Positions 35,670-44,254 of a DNA stretch of 64,000 nucleotides are shown piece by piece. Position 1 is the first letter of the stretch, and each line of letters starts with the position of its first letter. The notes beneath the pieces are model-generated. The model worked only from the letters and a program-made list of their open reading frames with translations, was not told where the DNA came from and did not search any database. This stretch comes from Segnochrobactrum spirostomi (GTDB lineage: Bacteria; Pseudomonadota; Alphaproteobacteria; Rhizobiales; Segnochrobactraceae). The stretch spans positions 62,001-126,000 of the forward strand of contig NZ_VWNA01000002.1 of assembly GCF_009600605.1 (NCBI RefSeq), read 5' to 3'. Position numbers and translations under genes: made by a program.

Positions 35670-36887
35670 GTGGCCATGGCCGGGGATTTGGAGCCAGGGA
35701 CACTCGACGCCGCCGCGATCCATAGCCTGATCGCGTCCGACGCGCGCGAGCTGTCCGCCAAGCTCCATGCCCACCGCATGAAGCTCTTTCCGCCCCAGGC
35801 GCGCAAGCAGCTTCGGTTGTTTTCCTCCGGGGAAGCCGCGAAGCTCATCGGGGTCAACGACGGCTATCTGCGTCAGCTCTCCCTCGAGGGCAAGGGGCCG
35901 CAGCCGGAGACGAGCCCGACGGGACGGCGCTCCTATTCCTTCGAGGTGATCCAGGAGCTGCGCTCTTACCTCGACGAGACGGGCAAGGGCGCGCGTCGTT
36001 ATCGTCCGTGGCGGACAGAGGGCGAGCACCTCCAGGTCATCGGCGTCGTGAACTTCAAGGGCGGCTCGGGCAAGACGACGACGGCCGCCCACCTCGCCCA
36101 GTACCTGACCCTTCAGGGCTACCGCGTCCTCGCCGTCGACCTCGATCCGCAGGCGTCGCTGTCGGCGCTGCACGGCTATCAGCCGGAGTTCGACGTCGAC
36201 GAGAACGGCACGCTCTACGGGGCGATCCGCTACGACGAGGGTCGCGTCGAACTCGCCGAGATCGTTCGCGAGACCTATTTCAACGGCCTCGACATCGTGC
36301 CCGGCAACATCGAGCTCATGGAGTTCGAGCACGAGACGCCGAAGGCGCTGGCGTCGCGGCAATCGGGTGATCCACTGTTCTTCTCGCGCGTGGCCCGCGT
36401 GCTGGCGACCGTCGAGAACCGCTACGACGTGGTCGTCATCGATTGCCCGCCGCAGCTCGGCTTCCTCACCTTGTCGGCGCTCTGCGCGGCGACCGCGATC
36501 CTGATCCCGGTCCATCCGCAGATGCTCGACGTGATGTCGATGTGCCAGTTCCTCATCATGACCTCGGACCTCCTGTCCGTCGTCGCGAAGGCGGGCGGCG
36601 ACATGAACTATGATTGGATGCGGTATCTGGTGACTCGCTACGAGCCGAGCGACGGGCCGCAGACCCAGATGGTGGGCTTCATGCGCTCGCTGTTCGGCGA
36701 CCGCATCCTCACCAACATGATGCTGAAGAGCACCGCGATCGCCGACGCCGGGATCACCAAGCAGACGCTTTACGAGGTGGCCCGCGAGCAGTTCACGCGC
36801 GCCACTTACGACCGCGCCGCGGAATCGCTCAACAGCGTCAACGGCGAAATTCTGCGCTTGATCGAGACCGCGTGGGGGAGGGCGTAA
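35670..36887 (+). CDS. repA: RepA, plasmid partition ATPase (ParA type)
   Basis: 405 residues. An N-terminal helix-turn-helix region (FSSGEAAKLIGVNDGYLRQL) is typical of type Ia ParA/RepA proteins that autoregulate. The deviant Walker A KGGSGKTT is at 130-137, followed by VLAVDLDPQASLSAL and VVIDCPPQLGF. It drives segregation of the replicon with RepB on parS and represses the operon. The GTG at 35670 has AGGA 7 bases upstream. The TAA overlaps the repB ATG by one base. Confidence 0.96.
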   Translation: MAMAGDLEPGTLDAAAIHSLIASDARELSAKLHAHRMKLFPPQARKQLRLFSSGEAAKLIGVNDGYLRQLSLEGKGPQPETSPTGRRSYSFEVIQELRSYLDETGKGARRYRPWRTEGEHLQVIGVVNFKGGSGKTTTAAHLAQYLTLQGYRVLAVDLDPQASLSALHGYQPEFDVDENGTLYGAIRYDEGRVELAEIVRETYFNGLDIVPGNIELMEFEHETPKALASRQSGDPLFFSRVARVLATVENRYDVVVIDCPPQLGFLTLSALCAATAILIPVHPQMLDVMSMCQFLIMTSDLLSVVAKAGGDMNYDWMRYLVTRYEPSDGPQTQMVGFMRSLFGDRILTNMMLKSTAIADAGITKQTLYEVAREQFTRATYDRAAESLNSVNGEILRLIETAWGRA

Positions 36888-37894
36888 TGGGCCGGAAAAA
36901 TCTCCTCGCCGGTTTGCTGGATGACGAGTTGACCGCGGTCAACGACGCGCCGGCTAGTCCGCCGGCCCGCCCGGCCACTCAGCCGACCCTCGGCTCCCGC
37001 GGGGCCGTCGGTGCGATGAGCCGGTCCCTCGAGATGCTCTCGGCCGAGCGCGAGGCGGCGAAGCAGTTGTCCGACCGGCTGTCGAACGGTGAGACCGTGA
37101 TCGAGATCGATCCGATCCTGATCGACGGCTCGATCGTGCCGGACCGCATGCCGGGAAGCGTCGAGAAACATACCGCACTCGTCGAATCGATCCGCGAGAG
37201 CGGCCAGCTTGTGCCGGTGCTGCTGCGGCCGCATCCGGGGCAGGCCGGGCGGTTCCAGATCGCCTATGGCCACCGCCGCGTGCGGGCGCTCGCCGAACTC
37301 GGCCGCCCGGTCCGCGCGGTGGTCCGCAAGCTTTCCGACGACGAACTCGTCGTCGCGCAGGGCAAGGAGAACGGCGAGCGCGAAGACCTCTCCTTCATCG
37401 AACGGGCGACCTATGCCCTGGCGCTCGAGGTGAGGGGCTTCAAGCGCGAGACGATCATGGCCGCGCTCAGCGTCGACAAGACCGAGCTGTCGCGCCTCAT
37501 CTCGGTGGCGCGCGCCCTGCCGCGCAGCCTCGTGGCGGCGATCGGCCCGGCGCCGAAGACCGGCCGCCGGCGCTGGATGGACCTCGTCGAGCGCTATGTC
37601 GCCTGGTCCGACGAGGCGACGATCGAGACGACGCTCGCGGATGCCGCCTTTGCCGGCGCGCCGTCGGATGAGCGCTTCCTCCGGGTGTTGGCCGCGGTCA
37701 CGCCGCGGGCGGAGCGCGTGGCGAAGCCGGTGACGTGGACGGCGGACGACGGCCGCAAGGTCGCGAAGATCGAGCGCAGCAAGGGCCGCACGATAGTGGC
37801 GCTCGACGAGACGGCGGCGCCGGACTTCGGTGCCTTCGTCATCGAGCGGCTGCCCGAGCTCTACCGGGCTTTTCGAGAGGGGAGGGGGAAATGA
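36887..37894 (+). CDS. repB: RepB, plasmid partition protein (ParB type)
   Basis: 335 residues. The N-terminus MGRKNLLAGLLDD is the RepB-type RepA-interacting segment. The ParB/Srx box follows (LVESIRESGQLVPVLLRPHP, then AYGHRRVRALAELGRPVRAVV), then the helix-turn-helix (MAALSVDKTELSRLISVA). It binds parS and stimulates RepA. A parS copy lies within its own codons 14-19. It is coupled to repA by the TAATG junction. Confidence 0.96.
   Translation: MGRKNLLAGLLDDELTAVNDAPASPPARPATQPTLGSRGAVGAMSRSLEMLSAEREAAKQLSDRLSNGETVIEIDPILIDGSIVPDRMPGSVEKHTALVESIRESGQLVPVLLRPHPGQAGRFQIAYGHRRVRALAELGRPVRAVVRKLSDDELVVAQGKENGEREDLSFIERATYALALEVRGFKRETIMAALSVDKTELSRLISVARALPRSLVAAIGPAPKTGRRRWMDLVERYVAWSDEATIETTLADAAFAGAPSDERFLRVLAAVTPRAERVAKPVTWTADDGRKVAKIERSKGRTIVALDETAAPDFGAFVIERLPELYRAFREGRGK
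36928..36943. promoter_or_regulatory. parS, RepB binding site 2 inside repB
   Basis: GTTGACCGCGGTCAAC, identical to the upstream parS, within the repB coding sequence (encoding LTAVN). Internal parS copies are known in other repABC modules. Confidence 0.88.
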
Positions 37895-38007
37895 GCGTCG
37901 TCGCGACCCTCGACCCGAAACGGGTTCAGCTGCTGTTCGGGCCATCGGTCCGGCCTGCGGGCTGATGCGATAGATCCGATCAACCGAACCAGAGGAGCGA
38001 CGCGAGC

Positions 38008-38059
38008 AAAGAAAAAGGCCCCCGAAACGAACGTTCCGGAAGCCCTTCTCATTCCTGGC
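38008..38059 (-). ncRNA. Antisense ctRNA (incompatibility RNA) controlling repC
   Basis: It lies in the 265-base repB-repC gap on the minus strand. It ends in a near-ideal intrinsic terminator: a 12-bp stem (38044-38033 with 38028-38017, loop GTTC) followed by TTTTTCTTT. With the promoter at 38066-38094 the transcript would be about 50 nt. Such RNAs in repABC replicons bind the repC leader, promote its early termination and set copy number and incompatibility. The 5' end is estimated. Confidence 0.85.
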
Positions 38060-38065
38060 AGTCTG

Positions 38066-38094
38066 AGAATCCCACTTCCGCGAATCGCAGTCAA
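38066..38094 (-). promoter_or_regulatory. Promoter of the ctRNA
   Basis: On the minus strand TTGACT (38094-38089), 17 bases, GATTCT (38071-38066). The -35 is near consensus and the spacing optimal; the -10 is weaker. Confidence 0.7.
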
Positions 38095-38159
38095 GAGTCT
38101 CGGCTCACTTTCGCGTCGATTCGGCGAGCGCTTTTTCGTTGCCTTGCTCGGACAAGGCC

Positions 38160-39374
38160 ATGCACCCCATCTCGACTCCGACGACGCCCTTCGGGCGGCG
38201 GCCGATGTCGCTCGCCCTGGTGACAAATCAGGCGGCGGCCGAGGCATGCCCTCCCGATCGGGTCGTTCACAAGTGGACTCTGTTCCGCACGATCACCGAA
38301 GCGAAGGCGCGGCTCGGCATTTCCGACCGGGCGTTGACCGTGCTCAACGCGTTGCTCACCTGCCATCCCGAGCTCGAGCTCAAGGCGGGATCGCAGCTCG
38401 TCGTCTATCCCTCGAACGCGCTGCTGACCACGCGAACCCACGGGATGGCCGAGGCGACGCTGCGGCGGCACATGGCGGCGCTCGTGGACGCCGGCCTGGT
38501 GGTGCGTCGGGACAGCCCGAACGGTAAGCGCTACGCCCACCGCTCCGCCGCCGGCGCGGTCGAGCAGGCGTTTGGTTTCGATCTCGCGCCCCTCGTCGCC
38601 CGGGAGGAGGAGTTCGAAGCGCTCGCCGAGGCATGCCGGCAGGAGCGGCGGCGGATGATGCTCGCGCGGGAACGCGTGACGATCCTGCGGCGCGACATCG
38701 GCAAGCTCATCGCGCTCGGGCTGGAAGAGGGGATCGCGGCCGATTGGGACGGCTTCATGCGGGCTTTTGAACCGCTCAACCGGCGTTTGCCGCGTTCGGT
38801 CCCGGAAGGCCACTTGAGCCGCCTCGCGTCCGACCTCGCTGCGCTCGCCGCAGACGTCTCCAAAGCCTTCGAAGACCTCGCAAAAACACAGAATCCGAAC
38901 GGCAATGCCGCTCATAATGATGCGCAACATCAGAATTCAAAAACAGAACCACCCTTTGAAAACGAACCCGGCTTAAGAGAAAGCCGAGGTGCGAGCGGTG
39001 GGAGCCACACGAAGGCGGAAGGCAAGGCGCAAGCGAGCTTCCCGCTGAGACTGGTGCTGCGGGCGTGCCCCGCCATTGTGGACTATGCGAAGCAGGGGAT
39101 CACCACCTGGGACGACCTCGTGGAAACGGCGGATCTGGTGCGGCGCGCCTTGGGCGTGAGCCCGAGCGCCTGGGCGGAGGCACGGGAGGCGATGGGCGCG
39201 GGCGACGCCGCGATCACCATCGCCGCACTTCTCGAACGGGTGGAGGAGATCACCAGCCCCGGCGGCTATCTGCGCAGCCTCACGACGAGGGCGCGAAACG
39301 GGGCCTACTCGGTCGGCCCGCTGATCATGAGCCTCTTGCGCGCCGCGGACGGCAAGAAGGCGGCGGCGTCCTAG
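38160..39374 (+). CDS. repC: RepC, replication initiator
   Basis: 404 residues, normal for the family. It opens with TPTTPFGRRPMSLALV and contains the conserved winged-helix region VHKWTLFRTITEAKARLGISDRALTVLNALLTCHPE (in part GISDRALTVLNALL). The C-terminal domain (TWDDLVETADLVRRALGVSP, then GGYLRSLTTRARNG) follows an AT-rich linker. RepC initiates replication at an origin within its own gene. The ATG at 38160 (MHPISTPTTPF) is preferred over a TTG at 38139. Confidence 0.95.
   Translation: MHPISTPTTPFGRRPMSLALVTNQAAAEACPPDRVVHKWTLFRTITEAKARLGISDRALTVLNALLTCHPELELKAGSQLVVYPSNALLTTRTHGMAEATLRRHMAALVDAGLVVRRDSPNGKRYAHRSAAGAVEQAFGFDLAPLVAREEEFEALAEACRQERRRMMLARERVTILRRDIGKLIALGLEEGIAADWDGFMRAFEPLNRRLPRSVPEGHLSRLASDLAALAADVSKAFEDLAKTQNPNGNAAHNDAQHQNSKTEPPFENEPGLRESRGASGGSHTKAEGKAQASFPLRLVLRACPAIVDYAKQGITTWDDLVETADLVRRALGVSPSAWAEAREAMGAGDAAITIAALLERVEEITSPGGYLRSLTTRARNGAYSVGPLIMSLLRAADGKKAAAS
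38878..38985. other. AT-rich segment inside repC, probable oriV
   Basis: This stretch (AAAAACACAGAATCC, later CATAATGATGC, AGAATTCAAAAACAG and TTTGAAAACGAA) is far richer in A+T than the rest of the window. It encodes the poorly conserved linker between RepC domains. In studied repABC replicons the origin lies in such an AT-rich region of repC. Confidence 0.6.
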
Positions 39375-39436
39375 CGAGGGCTGACGCTGGGGCAGGGGAG
39401 GGGGACCGATGTCCGTGAGCGCGGCGCAGCGGGCGG

Positions 39437-39714
39437 TCACTTGGTCTCGTAGAAGGAGTCGATGAAGGCGCGATCGACCGGCTCGGATTTGGCGGCGTCG
39501 CCGCGGGCTTGCAGAGCGCGCGTGAAGGCGAGCCCGCGGCCACGAGGGGTTGGGCGGTTTCGACGCGTTCGAGTTCGTGCTGGAGGGCCTGTCGGACGAT
39601 CTCGGTCGTGCGGAGCTTCCGGATTGCGACGAGGCGTTCGGCCAATCGGTCGATCTCCGCGTCGTCCACTATGAGGGGTATCTCCAATTCTCCGCATTCG
39701 ATTGCGATATTCAC
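39437..39714 (-). pseudogene. Frameshifted VapB/PSK-type antitoxin, toxin missing
   Basis: The first ~55 codons from GTG 39714 encode a ribbon-helix-helix antitoxin start (IPLIVDDAEIDRLAERLVAI, then TTEIVRQALQHELERV). The characteristic tail (GLAFTRALQARG, then PVDRAFIDSFYE) is in another frame, ending at 39437. The frames meet near 39540 and need one base inserted to join. No PIN-domain toxin follows; repC ends 62 bases away. It is therefore the relic of an addiction module beside the replication genes. A sequencing error is the alternative for the frameshift, but the toxin is absent either way. Confidence 0.75.
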
Positions 39715-39749
39715 GCTATCGGATGGAGCAGGAACGGCAAGACGCCTCG

Positions 39750-39779
39750 GAAGTTGACCGGTTCTGTGCGGTCAACTTC
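39750..39779. repeat. Expanded parS-like inverted repeat
   Basis: GAAGTTGACCG (39750-39760) and CGGTCAACTTC (39769-39779) flank GTTCTGTG. The half-sites GTTGACCG/CGGTCAAC are identical to those of both parS sites but separated by 8 extra bases. It lies 36 bases upstream of the antitoxin relic. Confidence 0.6.
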
Positions 39780-39825
39780 TCTCGTTCGGATTCGCGATGT
39801 GGGCTCGGTTAGGGCGGCTAGGCGA

Positions 39826-41322
39826 TCAGCGAAGACGCATGACGACGCTCTTGGTCCGGCAATAGCTGCGAAGACCTTCCATGCCCTTCTCGCGGCCAAA
39901 ACCGGACTTTCGGTTCCCGCCGAAAGGAACCTCGATCCCACCGGCGAAATATTCGTTGACGAAAACCTGCCCCGCATCGACGTGCCGCGCAAAGCGGTTC
40001 GCTTTGTTCAGGTCCGACGTGTAGATGCCGGCGACGAGGGCGTAGTCTGTACAATTGGCGATGGCGATCGCCTCGTCGAGGTTTTCGACGGTCTGAACGG
40101 CGAGGACGGGGCCGAAAATCTCCTCGGTGACGATGGGATCCGAAGGGCTGCGCGCGGCGACGATCGTCGGAGCGAAGAACCAGCCGCCGTTCGCACCCGC
40201 CGGATGGACGATGTCGCCGCCGCACAGGATGTCGTTGCCGGCGGCCTTCGCGCACCGGACGTGCTCGTCGATGCGGCCGAGCTGCAAGGCGGAGTTGACC
40301 GGGCCGACATCGACGTCGTCGAGCCCGTGGCCGAGACGCAATCCGCGGGTGCGGGCGACGAGGCGGTCGAGGAAACCGTCGGCGATCCGGCGGTCCAGCA
40401 CGAGCCGCGAGCCGGCGGAGCAGATCTGTCCGGCATTCTCGTAGATCGCTTCGATCACGCCGTCCAAGGCGGCATCGAGGTCGGCGTCGCCGAGCACGAC
40501 GAGCGGAGACTTGCCGCCGAGCTCGAGCACCAGCCGGGTCACGTTCTCGGCGGCGGCGTGCATTACGCGGATGCCGGTCGCGACGGAGCCGGTGAAGGTG
40601 ATGTGGTCGATGCCGGGATGGGCGACGAGCGGCGCGCCGGTGCGGGCGCCGGTTCCGGTCACGACGTTGAGCACGCCGGCGGGCAGCCCGGCGCGGTGGC
40701 CGAGCTCGGCGAGCATGAGCGCCGTGAACGGCGTCTGCTCGGCCGGCTTCGCGACGATGGCGCAGCCCGCTGCCAGAGCCGGGGCGATGCCGCGCGCCGC
40801 CGTCGACAGCGGGTAGTTCCATGGGATGATTTGCGCGGCGACGCCGGCGGGCTCGTCGAGCGTGAAGCCGATATAATCCTTGGCGAGGGGGAGGCGGGCG
40901 CCTTCGAGCTTGTCGGCCGCGCCGGCATAATATTCGAAGGCGCGGATCACGCCGCGCACGTCGCCTTGGGCCTCGGCGAGACGCTTGCCGCTGTCGAGAC
41001 ATTCGACGAGCGCGAAGCGGTCGGCTTCTTCGCGCAGCAGGGAGGTCATGCGCTGAAGGATGCGGCCGCGTTCCGCGGGGGCGACGTCGCGCCAGGTCTT
41101 CTGGAAGGCCGCGCGTGCCGCCTCGACGGCGCGGTCGACGTCCGCGGCGTCGCCGTTGGCGAACTCGGCGAAGGGGGCGCCGCGGCCCGGATCGTCGCTC
41201 GCCATCCGCTCGCCGCTCGCCGGCGTGCTCCATCGGCCGTCGATGAAATGATTGCGGGGGAGACCGGCGAGCGTCCCGGTCGCCCGGATCTCGGCGATGC
41301 CGTCGGCGAGAATGGTGCTCAT
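39826..41322 (-). CDS. Aldehyde dehydrogenase
   Basis: 498 residues, full length. Asn169 (IIPWNYP), Glu267 (LELGGKS) and Cys301 (GQICSAGS) are in place. It resembles betaine/gamma-aminobutyraldehyde-type dehydrogenases. It overlaps the enolase-superfamily gene upstream by ATGA, so dehydratase and dehydrogenase are made together and probably act in one sugar-acid route, oxidising a semialdehyde product. It is divergent, with the enolase gene, from the MocR regulator. Confidence 0.93.
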   Translation of the reverse strand: MSTILADGIAEIRATGTLAGLPRNHFIDGRWSTPASGERMASDDPGRGAPFAEFANGDAADVDRAVEAARAAFQKTWRDVAPAERGRILQRMTSLLREEADRFALVECLDSGKRLAEAQGDVRGVIRAFEYYAGAADKLEGARLPLAKDYIGFTLDEPAGVAAQIIPWNYPLSTAARGIAPALAAGCAIVAKPAEQTPFTALMLAELGHRAGLPAGVLNVVTGTGARTGAPLVAHPGIDHITFTGSVATGIRVMHAAAENVTRLVLELGGKSPLVVLGDADLDAALDGVIEAIYENAGQICSAGSRLVLDRRIADGFLDRLVARTRGLRLGHGLDDVDVGPVNSALQLGRIDEHVRCAKAAGNDILCGGDIVHPAGANGGWFFAPTIVAARSPSDPIVTEEIFGPVLAVQTVENLDEAIAIANCTDYALVAGIYTSDLNKANRFARHVDAGQVFVNEYFAGGIEVPFGGNRKSGFGREKGMEGLRSYCRTKSVVMRLR

Positions 41323-42425
41323 GCTTCGATCTCGCTCACTTGATAGATCGCGGCGTCGAGCCAGGCCGGTTCGATTTCGAGGCCCCAGCCCGGGCCCGAG
41401 GGAATCTCGACCATGCCGTCGCGGGCGACGAGGGGGTTGCGCAGCACGCCGCGTTCCCAGGGATAATAATCCTCGCCCTCTATCGAGAATTCCACATAAG
41501 GCCCGGCATTCGGCAACGCGCCCATGACATGGAGGGTGAAGGCGGTGACCATGAGCTGGTTCGCCGAATGGGGCGTGACGATCATGCCCGCCTCGGCCGC
41601 CATAGTGGCGACCATCAGCATCCTCTCGACGCCGCCGAGATAGCAGAGGTCGGGCTGGACGACGTCGACCACGCGGTTTTCGATCATGTACCGCCACAGC
41701 ATCAGGTCGCAGTCCTGTTCGCCGCCGGTGACGTCGAGATCGAGGGCGGCCGTGACCTCCTTGGTCCAATGATGCTGCCAATAGGGGCAGGGCTCCTCGA
41801 AATGGACGATGCCGTGGTCTTCGAGGAAGCGGCCGACCTCGATCGCCTTCTTCGGCGAATAGGCGCTGTTGGCGTCGACGAGGAGGCGCGCGTCCGGGCC
41901 GAGCGCCTGGCGGACGAGCGGCACGATCTCGTCGGTCCGGCCCGGCCATTCGTCGAGATCGTGACCGCATTCCCGGCCGACGCGGAACTTGAAAGCGGTG
42001 TAGCCGTACTCGCCCTGAAGCCGCTTCAGGCGCTCGGCCTCGTCGCGCGGGGTGATCTCGCCGCGCTTCATGCTCGAGGCGTAGACGGGGAAGGGGCGCG
42101 GCGTGCCGCCGAGAAGTTCGCACACGCTCTTGCCCGCGGTCCGCCCGCGCAGATCCCACAAAGCGGTGTCGAGGCCACCGAGCGCCCGGAACAGGTAGGA
42201 GCAGGGGAATTTGTGCTCACGCTCTGGGATCAGCTCGACGAGCGCACGGATGTCGTCGGCGTCGGCGCCGAGGGCGTGCGGCGCGATCTGGCGGTGAAAG
42301 ACCTGGGCGGTGATGTCGGCATTGTAGGTCGAAAGCTGGCCCCAGCCTTCCCGGCCGTCCTCGGTGGTGACCCGGACGAAGCCGACCGCGCGGTTCGAGA
42401 AGGTTTCCAGGCGTCTGATCTTCAT
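41319..42425 (-). CDS. Enolase-superfamily (mandelate racemase type) sugar acid dehydratase
   Basis: 368 residues. The catalytic pattern is visible: Lys146-x-Arg148 (FKFRVG), metal ligands Asp184 (LLVDANS), Glu210 (HFEEP) and Glu236 (TGGEQD), then the Asp259/His286 dyad (VQPDLCY; TPHSANQ). The His-Asp dyad fits acid-sugar dehydratases or racemases such as galactarate/mandelate types. The substrate is unknown. It is the first gene of a two-gene unit with an aldehyde dehydrogenase, divergent from MocR. Confidence 0.9.
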   Translation of the reverse strand: MKIRRLETFSNRAVGFVRVTTEDGREGWGQLSTYNADITAQVFHRQIAPHALGADADDIRALVELIPEREHKFPCSYLFRALGGLDTALWDLRGRTAGKSVCELLGGTPRPFPVYASSMKRGEITPRDEAERLKRLQGEYGYTAFKFRVGRECGHDLDEWPGRTDEIVPLVRQALGPDARLLVDANSAYSPKKAIEVGRFLEDHGIVHFEEPCPYWQHHWTKEVTAALDLDVTGGEQDCDLMLWRYMIENRVVDVVQPDLCYLGGVERMLMVATMAAEAGMIVTPHSANQLMVTAFTLHVMGALPNAGPYVEFSIEGEDYYPWERGVLRNPLVARDGMVEIPSGPGWGLEIEPAWLDAAIYQVSEIEA

Positions 42426-42489
42426 GGTCCGGTCGTGTCCTCGATGCGGCCGCGGGCGAGGCGACGGCGAGGCGACGCATCCCCTGGGA

Positions 42490-42517
42490 GCCCCCTTGAA
42501 TGCCCCCTTGGCAAGGG
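42490..42517. promoter_or_regulatory. Candidate MocR operator: direct repeat plus palindrome
   Basis: GCCCCCTTG occurs at 42490-42498 and 42502-42510; the second copy runs into CCCTTGGCAAGGG (42505-42517), a 13-base palindrome. It lies in the 186-base gap between divergent enolase and MocR genes. MocR-type regulators often bind direct repeats. Confidence 0.45.
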
Positions 42518-42611
42518 AGCGGGCGTGCCGGATATTCGGTCGGAAATGGTCTGGCGCTAAGGGCCATTCTGATTATTGCAGCAGACCACTCGCGGGCTGT
42601 CGGGGGACGTC

Positions 42612-44129
42612 ATGGTGAAATGGGCGGAGGGCGTGCTGCTTCAGGCGATCCCGATCGATCGCAGCGGCGACCAGCCGCTCGCCCTCCAGATCTCGGCGGG
42701 CCTGCGCGAGATGATCCTCGGCGGCGCGCTGCGCCCAGGCGAGCGGCTGCCGGCGACGCGCACGCTCGCCCAGGAGCTCGGCGTCGCGCGGGCGACGATC
42801 GTCGAGAGCTTCGAACGGCTCCTTGCCGAGGGTCTGCTCGAGACGCGGGTCGGTTCCGGCACCTATGTGAGCGCGGTGCTCGACGCCGAGCGGCCGAGCG
42901 CACCGCCACCGATCGAGGTGGTGCCGACCGAGCGCGCCCGTCTCGCCCGCTCCATGACCCATGCGGCGGGGCGTTTCGTCGCCCGCCTGCCCCACGAGCC
43001 GCGGCCGTTCACCACGGCGCTGCCGGCCTACGACGCCTTTCCGATGGCGGAATGGACCCGGCTCGCGACCCGCCATTGGCGCAATCCGCGCCACATGGTG
43101 CTCGGTTATCCAGACCCGTGCGGCTACCAGCCGTTGCGGGAGGCGATCGCGGCGCACCTGCGCACCAATCGCGGCATCCGCTGCGATTGGCGTTGCGTCT
43201 TCATCGTCGCCGGCGCCCAGCAGGCGTTCCAGCTCATCGCCGGCACGCTCATCGATCCCGGCGATCGGGTCTGGTTCGAGGATCCCGGCGCGATCGGCGC
43301 CCGCAACAGCCTCGTCATGCAGGGGGCCGATCTGGTGCCCATTCCGGTCGACGATGCCGGCCTCTGTGTCGAGCGGGGTCTCGAACTCGCGCCGGACTTC
43401 GCGCTCGCCTTCGTCACCCCGTCCCACCAGCAGCCGCTCGGCGCGAAGCTCAGCCTGGAGCGCCGCTTTGCCCTCCTCAAGGCGGTCGCGACCTGCGGCG
43501 CCTTCGTCATCGAGGACGATTGGGACGGCGAATTCTGCTTCTCCGGCCAGCCGTTGCCGACGCTCAAGGGCATCGATGCGGCCGAGCGCGTGCTCTATGT
43601 CGGCACCTTCTCGAAGTCGCTGTTTCCGGCGCTCCGGCTCGGCTATCTGCTGGCGCCCACCTCCCTCGTCCCGGCCTTCGAATCGAGCCTCGCGGCCTTC
43701 TCGCCGGGCGTGCCGACGGCCTTGCAGGCGACCGTCGCCGACTTCATCGCCGAGGGCCACTTCGCGACCCATGTGCGCCGCATGCGGCGGCTCTACGCAG
43801 AGCGCTACCAGGCCCTGGTGACGGCCATCGAAACCCACCTGTCGGATTGGCTCGACATCGTCCCGACGACGACCGGCATGCACACGGTGGCCTTCCTCAA
43901 GCGCGATCTGAAGGCCGAGGCGGTGTGCGCCGAGGCCGCGAAGGTCGGGTTGACCGTGGCGCCGATCAGCCGCTTCTGCATCGTGCCTTACCCCCGCGAA
44001 GGCGTCGTGCTCGGCTTTTCCGGCTTCACGCCGGCCCAGATCGCCGCGGCGGTTCCCCTCCTGCGCGGCGCGCTCGTTGCCTGTGAAGGGCAGGGGAGGG
44101 GCGCGGGTGGCCTCGCGATGTCCGCCTGA
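42612..44129 (+). CDS. MocR-type regulator (GntR helix-turn-helix plus aminotransferase fold)
   Basis: 505 residues. The GntR winged helix (LREMILGGALRPGERLPATR, then LAQELGVARATIVESFERL) is joined to a class I aminotransferase-like domain. The PLP lysine is Lys335 in GTFSKSLFP, with DDWDGEF and SHQQPLG also conserved. MocR proteins sense PLP or amino-compound adducts and activate neighbouring catabolic or transport genes. Targets here are probably both the divergent dehydratase/dehydrogenase pair and the transporter operon that follows on its own strand. ATG at 42612 (MVKWAEG). Confidence 0.92.
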   Translation: MVKWAEGVLLQAIPIDRSGDQPLALQISAGLREMILGGALRPGERLPATRTLAQELGVARATIVESFERLLAEGLLETRVGSGTYVSAVLDAERPSAPPPIEVVPTERARLARSMTHAAGRFVARLPHEPRPFTTALPAYDAFPMAEWTRLATRHWRNPRHMVLGYPDPCGYQPLREAIAAHLRTNRGIRCDWRCVFIVAGAQQAFQLIAGTLIDPGDRVWFEDPGAIGARNSLVMQGADLVPIPVDDAGLCVERGLELAPDFALAFVTPSHQQPLGAKLSLERRFALLKAVATCGAFVIEDDWDGEFCFSGQPLPTLKGIDAAERVLYVGTFSKSLFPALRLGYLLAPTSLVPAFESSLAAFSPGVPTALQATVADFIAEGHFATHVRRMRRLYAERYQALVTAIETHLSDWLDIVPTTTGMHTVAFLKRDLKAEAVCAEAAKVGLTVAPISRFCIVPYPREGVVLGFSGFTPAQIAAAVPLLRGALVACEGQGRGAGGLAMSA

Positions 44130-44254
44130 CTGGTCTGGACGTTTTTCCCAGAGTGGACCTGCCGGGCAGGCCAATCTCACCTTACGCTTCCTTCCTGACG
44201 ACCCGCGACCGGAACGGCGCGAGGGATCGATCCAATGAAAGACGGAGGGTGAAC

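Noticed and set aside
35545-35730. Short plus-strand frame overlapping the repA start
   Set aside because: No ribosome site and no family; repA has its own site and GTG in another frame.
38139-38159. TTG start adding seven residues to RepC
   Set aside because: The family starts close to TTPFGRRP and the ATG at 38160 fits that better.
38333-38348. Third parS-like 16-mer GTTGACCGTGCTCAAC inside repC
   Set aside because: The arms do not match fully and the central GC is GT; it encodes the conserved RepC stretch LTVLN, which explains the sequence.
39550-41343. Long plus-strand open frame opposite the aldehyde dehydrogenase
   Set aside because: Opposite-strand shadow of a well-supported enzyme gene in high-GC DNA; composition is Arg/Gly/Asp-rich with no family motif.
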